Part shown: piece by piece, positions 62,467-64,000 of the stretch | How the letters are laid out: every line of letters starts with the position of its first letter | How positions within the stretch are numbered: the first letter of the stretch is position 1 | NCBI GenBank assembly: GCA_016235245.1 | Contig: JACRLO010000034.1 | Coordinates: 48,885 to 112,884, forward strand | Length of the DNA stretch: 64,000 nucleotides | Direction: 5' to 3' | Source: Nitrospirota bacterium | GTDB taxonomy: Bacteria; Nitrospirota; Thermodesulfovibrionia; Thermodesulfovibrionales; UBA6898 | The notes under the pieces: generated by a model | Databases searched by the model: none | Seen by the model: only the letters and a program-made list of their open reading frames with translations | Told to the model about the DNA's origin: nothing | Translations under genes and position numbers: made by a program

Positions 62467-63888
62467 TCATTTCTTCTCGAATATATAAATCATTGCTTTG
62501 AGCGCCGCTTCATCGATATTGCCGGCAAAAACCTGATTTGTGCTCACCTCTAACGACGGTCTGAGCGCCCCGGCTGCCACGGACGCATATTTCTTCGTAA
62601 GGATCTCGTTCCAGGTTTTATCGAATATTTTAATGACAGACGAAAATTCAGTGCCGATCTTCACATGATTATACGTCAGATAAAAGTATTTGCTGTCAGA
62701 CTTGAACCCGGTAACGTATCCCTCGGTATATCCGGCTTCAGCACTGACGATCCTGCTGTCCTTGACACTGAAATTAGGATCCATCCTTACCATCAGCAGG
62801 CTGGCCGGGATCGTCCATACGACATTATCATTGTTGATGCTGCTCGGTCCGACTGCTGTTTGCACGGTAACATAGTAATAGCCATCGGCAAAGAGAATGC
62901 TCGCCTGTCTGGCTTCGCCGTCAGCATATGCTGAGAGATCAAGGTCGTATGCCGTCACCCCTGCAGAGAAATCCACGGGCTGAAAGTTCTTGCTGAATTT
63001 CCTGAGGCGGTATCTTGTTGCTCCTGATTGCGCCAGCGTGGATTTGATCCTCTTCATAACGTAGACCTCATTGCCGTTTACCATGGGAGCCGGATCGTCC
63101 GTTTTTTCATCCCCTTCTGCAGCTACCGTAAACTTCGTGCTCTGCGTAATCACGCCGGTATAGGCAGTCCTCGCAAAGGTATCGTCGAGTGTATATTTGG
63201 CCCCGAAAAGATACGTTTTGTTCTGCGCATCATTGCAGGTTTCATAAAACGCGTAGAGATACGGGCCGTCTGAGATGACCCGTATGTCCGTTGGATCACC
63301 ATAGGTCGGGTCTGTTGATACCAGAACCGCCGTGGAAACTACAGACGACATGTTGCGGTCATAAACAACAACATTAAAAGACCTGGAGGGGGATATTGAC
63401 AGGTAAAGAATGAATACCCTGTCAGGCGTAACGATGATTTCAGGACGTGAGGCATTCGCAATTTCGATTGTTTTACTGAGGCTCAAAGATTGTATGTCAG
63501 GGTCGGAAGAAGGTGTCGAATTACTGGTCGATGCGAGCACGGTCAGCGTTGTGCTGCCGGAATGCGCTCCCCTTGCAGCGGCTAGGGTAATCAGACCGGC
63601 TGAAACGGGTGTGACAAGTCCGGAAATGTTCACCGTTGCCACAGCGCTGTTTGACGAAGTCCAGGTTACCGTCGAAGTCAGGTCCTGCGTGCTGTTGTCC
63701 GAATACGTTCCGGTTGCCATGAACTGTTGTGTACTTCCGACCGTGACGCTCGTGTTAGATGGCGTTATGGCTATTGAAACTAGCTCTGAAGATGTATTGC
63801 TGCCACCATTATCGCTGCCCCTACCGCCACCACCGCATGCAAACAGCGTCGCCACTAATAGCACAGACACGATCATTCTTAGTTTCAT
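62467..63888 (-). CDS. Lipoprotein with bacterial Ig-like (BIG_2) domain
   Basis: A 473-residue lipoprotein: signal with lipobox LFAC (Cys18) and then a Gly/Ser linker. Residues 36-120 are a BIG_2 domain (ITPSNTSVTVGSTQQFMATG, TSSNSAVATVNISGLVTPVS). The remaining 340 residues appear all-beta, possibly a propeller-like fold (repeated YxY/FxV strands such as VFILYLSISPSRSFNVVVYD and YYYVTVQTAVGPSSIN); no family recognised. Likely surface or periplasmic. It starts by overlapping the stop of the upstream gene (TAATG). Confidence 0.75.
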   Translation of the reverse strand: MKLRMIVSVLLVATLFACGGGGRGSDNGGSNTSSELVSIAITPSNTSVTVGSTQQFMATGTYSDNSTQDLTSTVTWTSSNSAVATVNISGLVTPVSAGLITLAAARGAHSGSTTLTVLASTSNSTPSSDPDIQSLSLSKTIEIANASRPEIIVTPDRVFILYLSISPSRSFNVVVYDRNMSSVVSTAVLVSTDPTYGDPTDIRVISDGPYLYAFYETCNDAQNKTYLFGAKYTLDDTFARTAYTGVITQSTKFTVAAEGDEKTDDPAPMVNGNEVYVMKRIKSTLAQSGATRYRLRKFSKNFQPVDFSAGVTAYDLDLSAYADGEARQASILFADGYYYVTVQTAVGPSSINNDNVVWTIPASLLMVRMDPNFSVKDSRIVSAEAGYTEGYVTGFKSDSKYFYLTYNHVKIGTEFSSVIKIFDKTWNEILTKKYASVAAGALRPSLEVSTNQVFAGNIDEAALKAMIYIFEKK

Positions 63889-64000
63889 TACCGCACCTCC
63901 ACGAACACCGGATTTTCGTTAACTGTTAGCGTTATCGTGCCGTTTGACGCCGCTACGGTCTCTGTCCTGAATGCCGTCGCATAGTCGGTCACGTCTTTGC
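63888..64000 (-). CDS. C-terminal end of an unidentified protein (cut by the window edge)
   Basis: The last 37 codons of a leftward gene, ending TAA at 63890-63888, read DYATAFRTETVAASNGTITL then TVNENPVFVEVR. This looks like the terminal beta strands of an extracellular beta-sandwich, as at the end of some glycoside hydrolases and surface proteins. It overlaps the start of the Ig-like lipoprotein gene (TAATG), so they are co-translated. Nothing more can be said without the upstream sequence. Confidence 0.6.
   Translation of the reverse strand, partial: KDVTDYATAFRTETVAASNGTITLTVNENPVFVEVR

Overview
The window looks like chromosome of a Gram-negative, anaerobic or microaerophilic, metabolically versatile bacterium with about 50% GC. 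Pointers are outer-membrane, Lpp-box and LpxL-type proteins, flavodiiron protein and rubrerythrin, c-type cytochromes, a split B12-dependent methylmalonyl-CoA mutase, DapL-type lysine synthesis, and the gene order ilvC-psd-pssA-leuA that is familiar from Nitrospirota and Desulfobacterota. I favour one of those two phyla but the sequence alone does not settle it. No rRNA, tRNA, CRISPR array or transposase was seen.

Layout. 0-9 kb: housekeeping and envelope genes (zinc phospholipase C-like protein, PepA, PLD-type cardiolipin synthase, CPBP protease, anchored subtilase, LemA plus DUF2207). 8.9-17.9 kb: an eight-gene minus-strand operon, sucC-sucD-mcmA2-meaB-mcmA1-mce-pccB-pccA, covering the whole route between propionyl-CoA and succinate. 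18-22 kb: a diguanylate cyclase and an etfB-etfA-fabD operon with a good promoter. 22-32 kb: a periplasmic metal/redox region (di-haem peroxidase, a very Cys-rich protein fused to a YtkA/FixH-like domain, CopC, CopD with a His-rich tail, two 34-37 residue membrane microproteins that are too short for ordinary gene calling) ending in an ECF sigma factor/anti-sigma pair.

32.2-35.8 kb is an accessory island and the most interesting part: an integron-type gene-cassette array without any integrase in view. The cassette ends can be read directly, because the start of each cassette is complementary to the first arm (R'') of its own attC site. Cassettes carry an unknown 178-aa protein, a frameshifted membrane protein, an ORF-less cassette, and a complete class A beta-lactamase with a Tat-type signal; a HigBA-type toxin-antitoxin pair with a 5'-truncated toxin follows. 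Just before the first cassette, where attI would be expected, lie four tandem ~20-bp units each holding a short palindrome, next to a small unknown protein.

36-45 kb: DUF4139 protein, two c-type cytochromes, an oxidative/nitrosative stress set (rubrerythrin, flavodiiron protein), a radical SAM/SPASM protein, an LpxL-like acyltransferase and a Lon-like protease. 45-64 kb: branched-chain amino-acid and phospholipid synthesis (ilvC-psd-pssA-leuA; ilvD-ilvB-ilvN), folK, dapL, enoyl-CoA hydratase, a hibernation factor fused to a cold-shock domain, a D-Ala-D-Ala carboxypeptidase gene cut by an in-frame TGA, cysM, glgB, and an Ig-like lipoprotein at the right edge.
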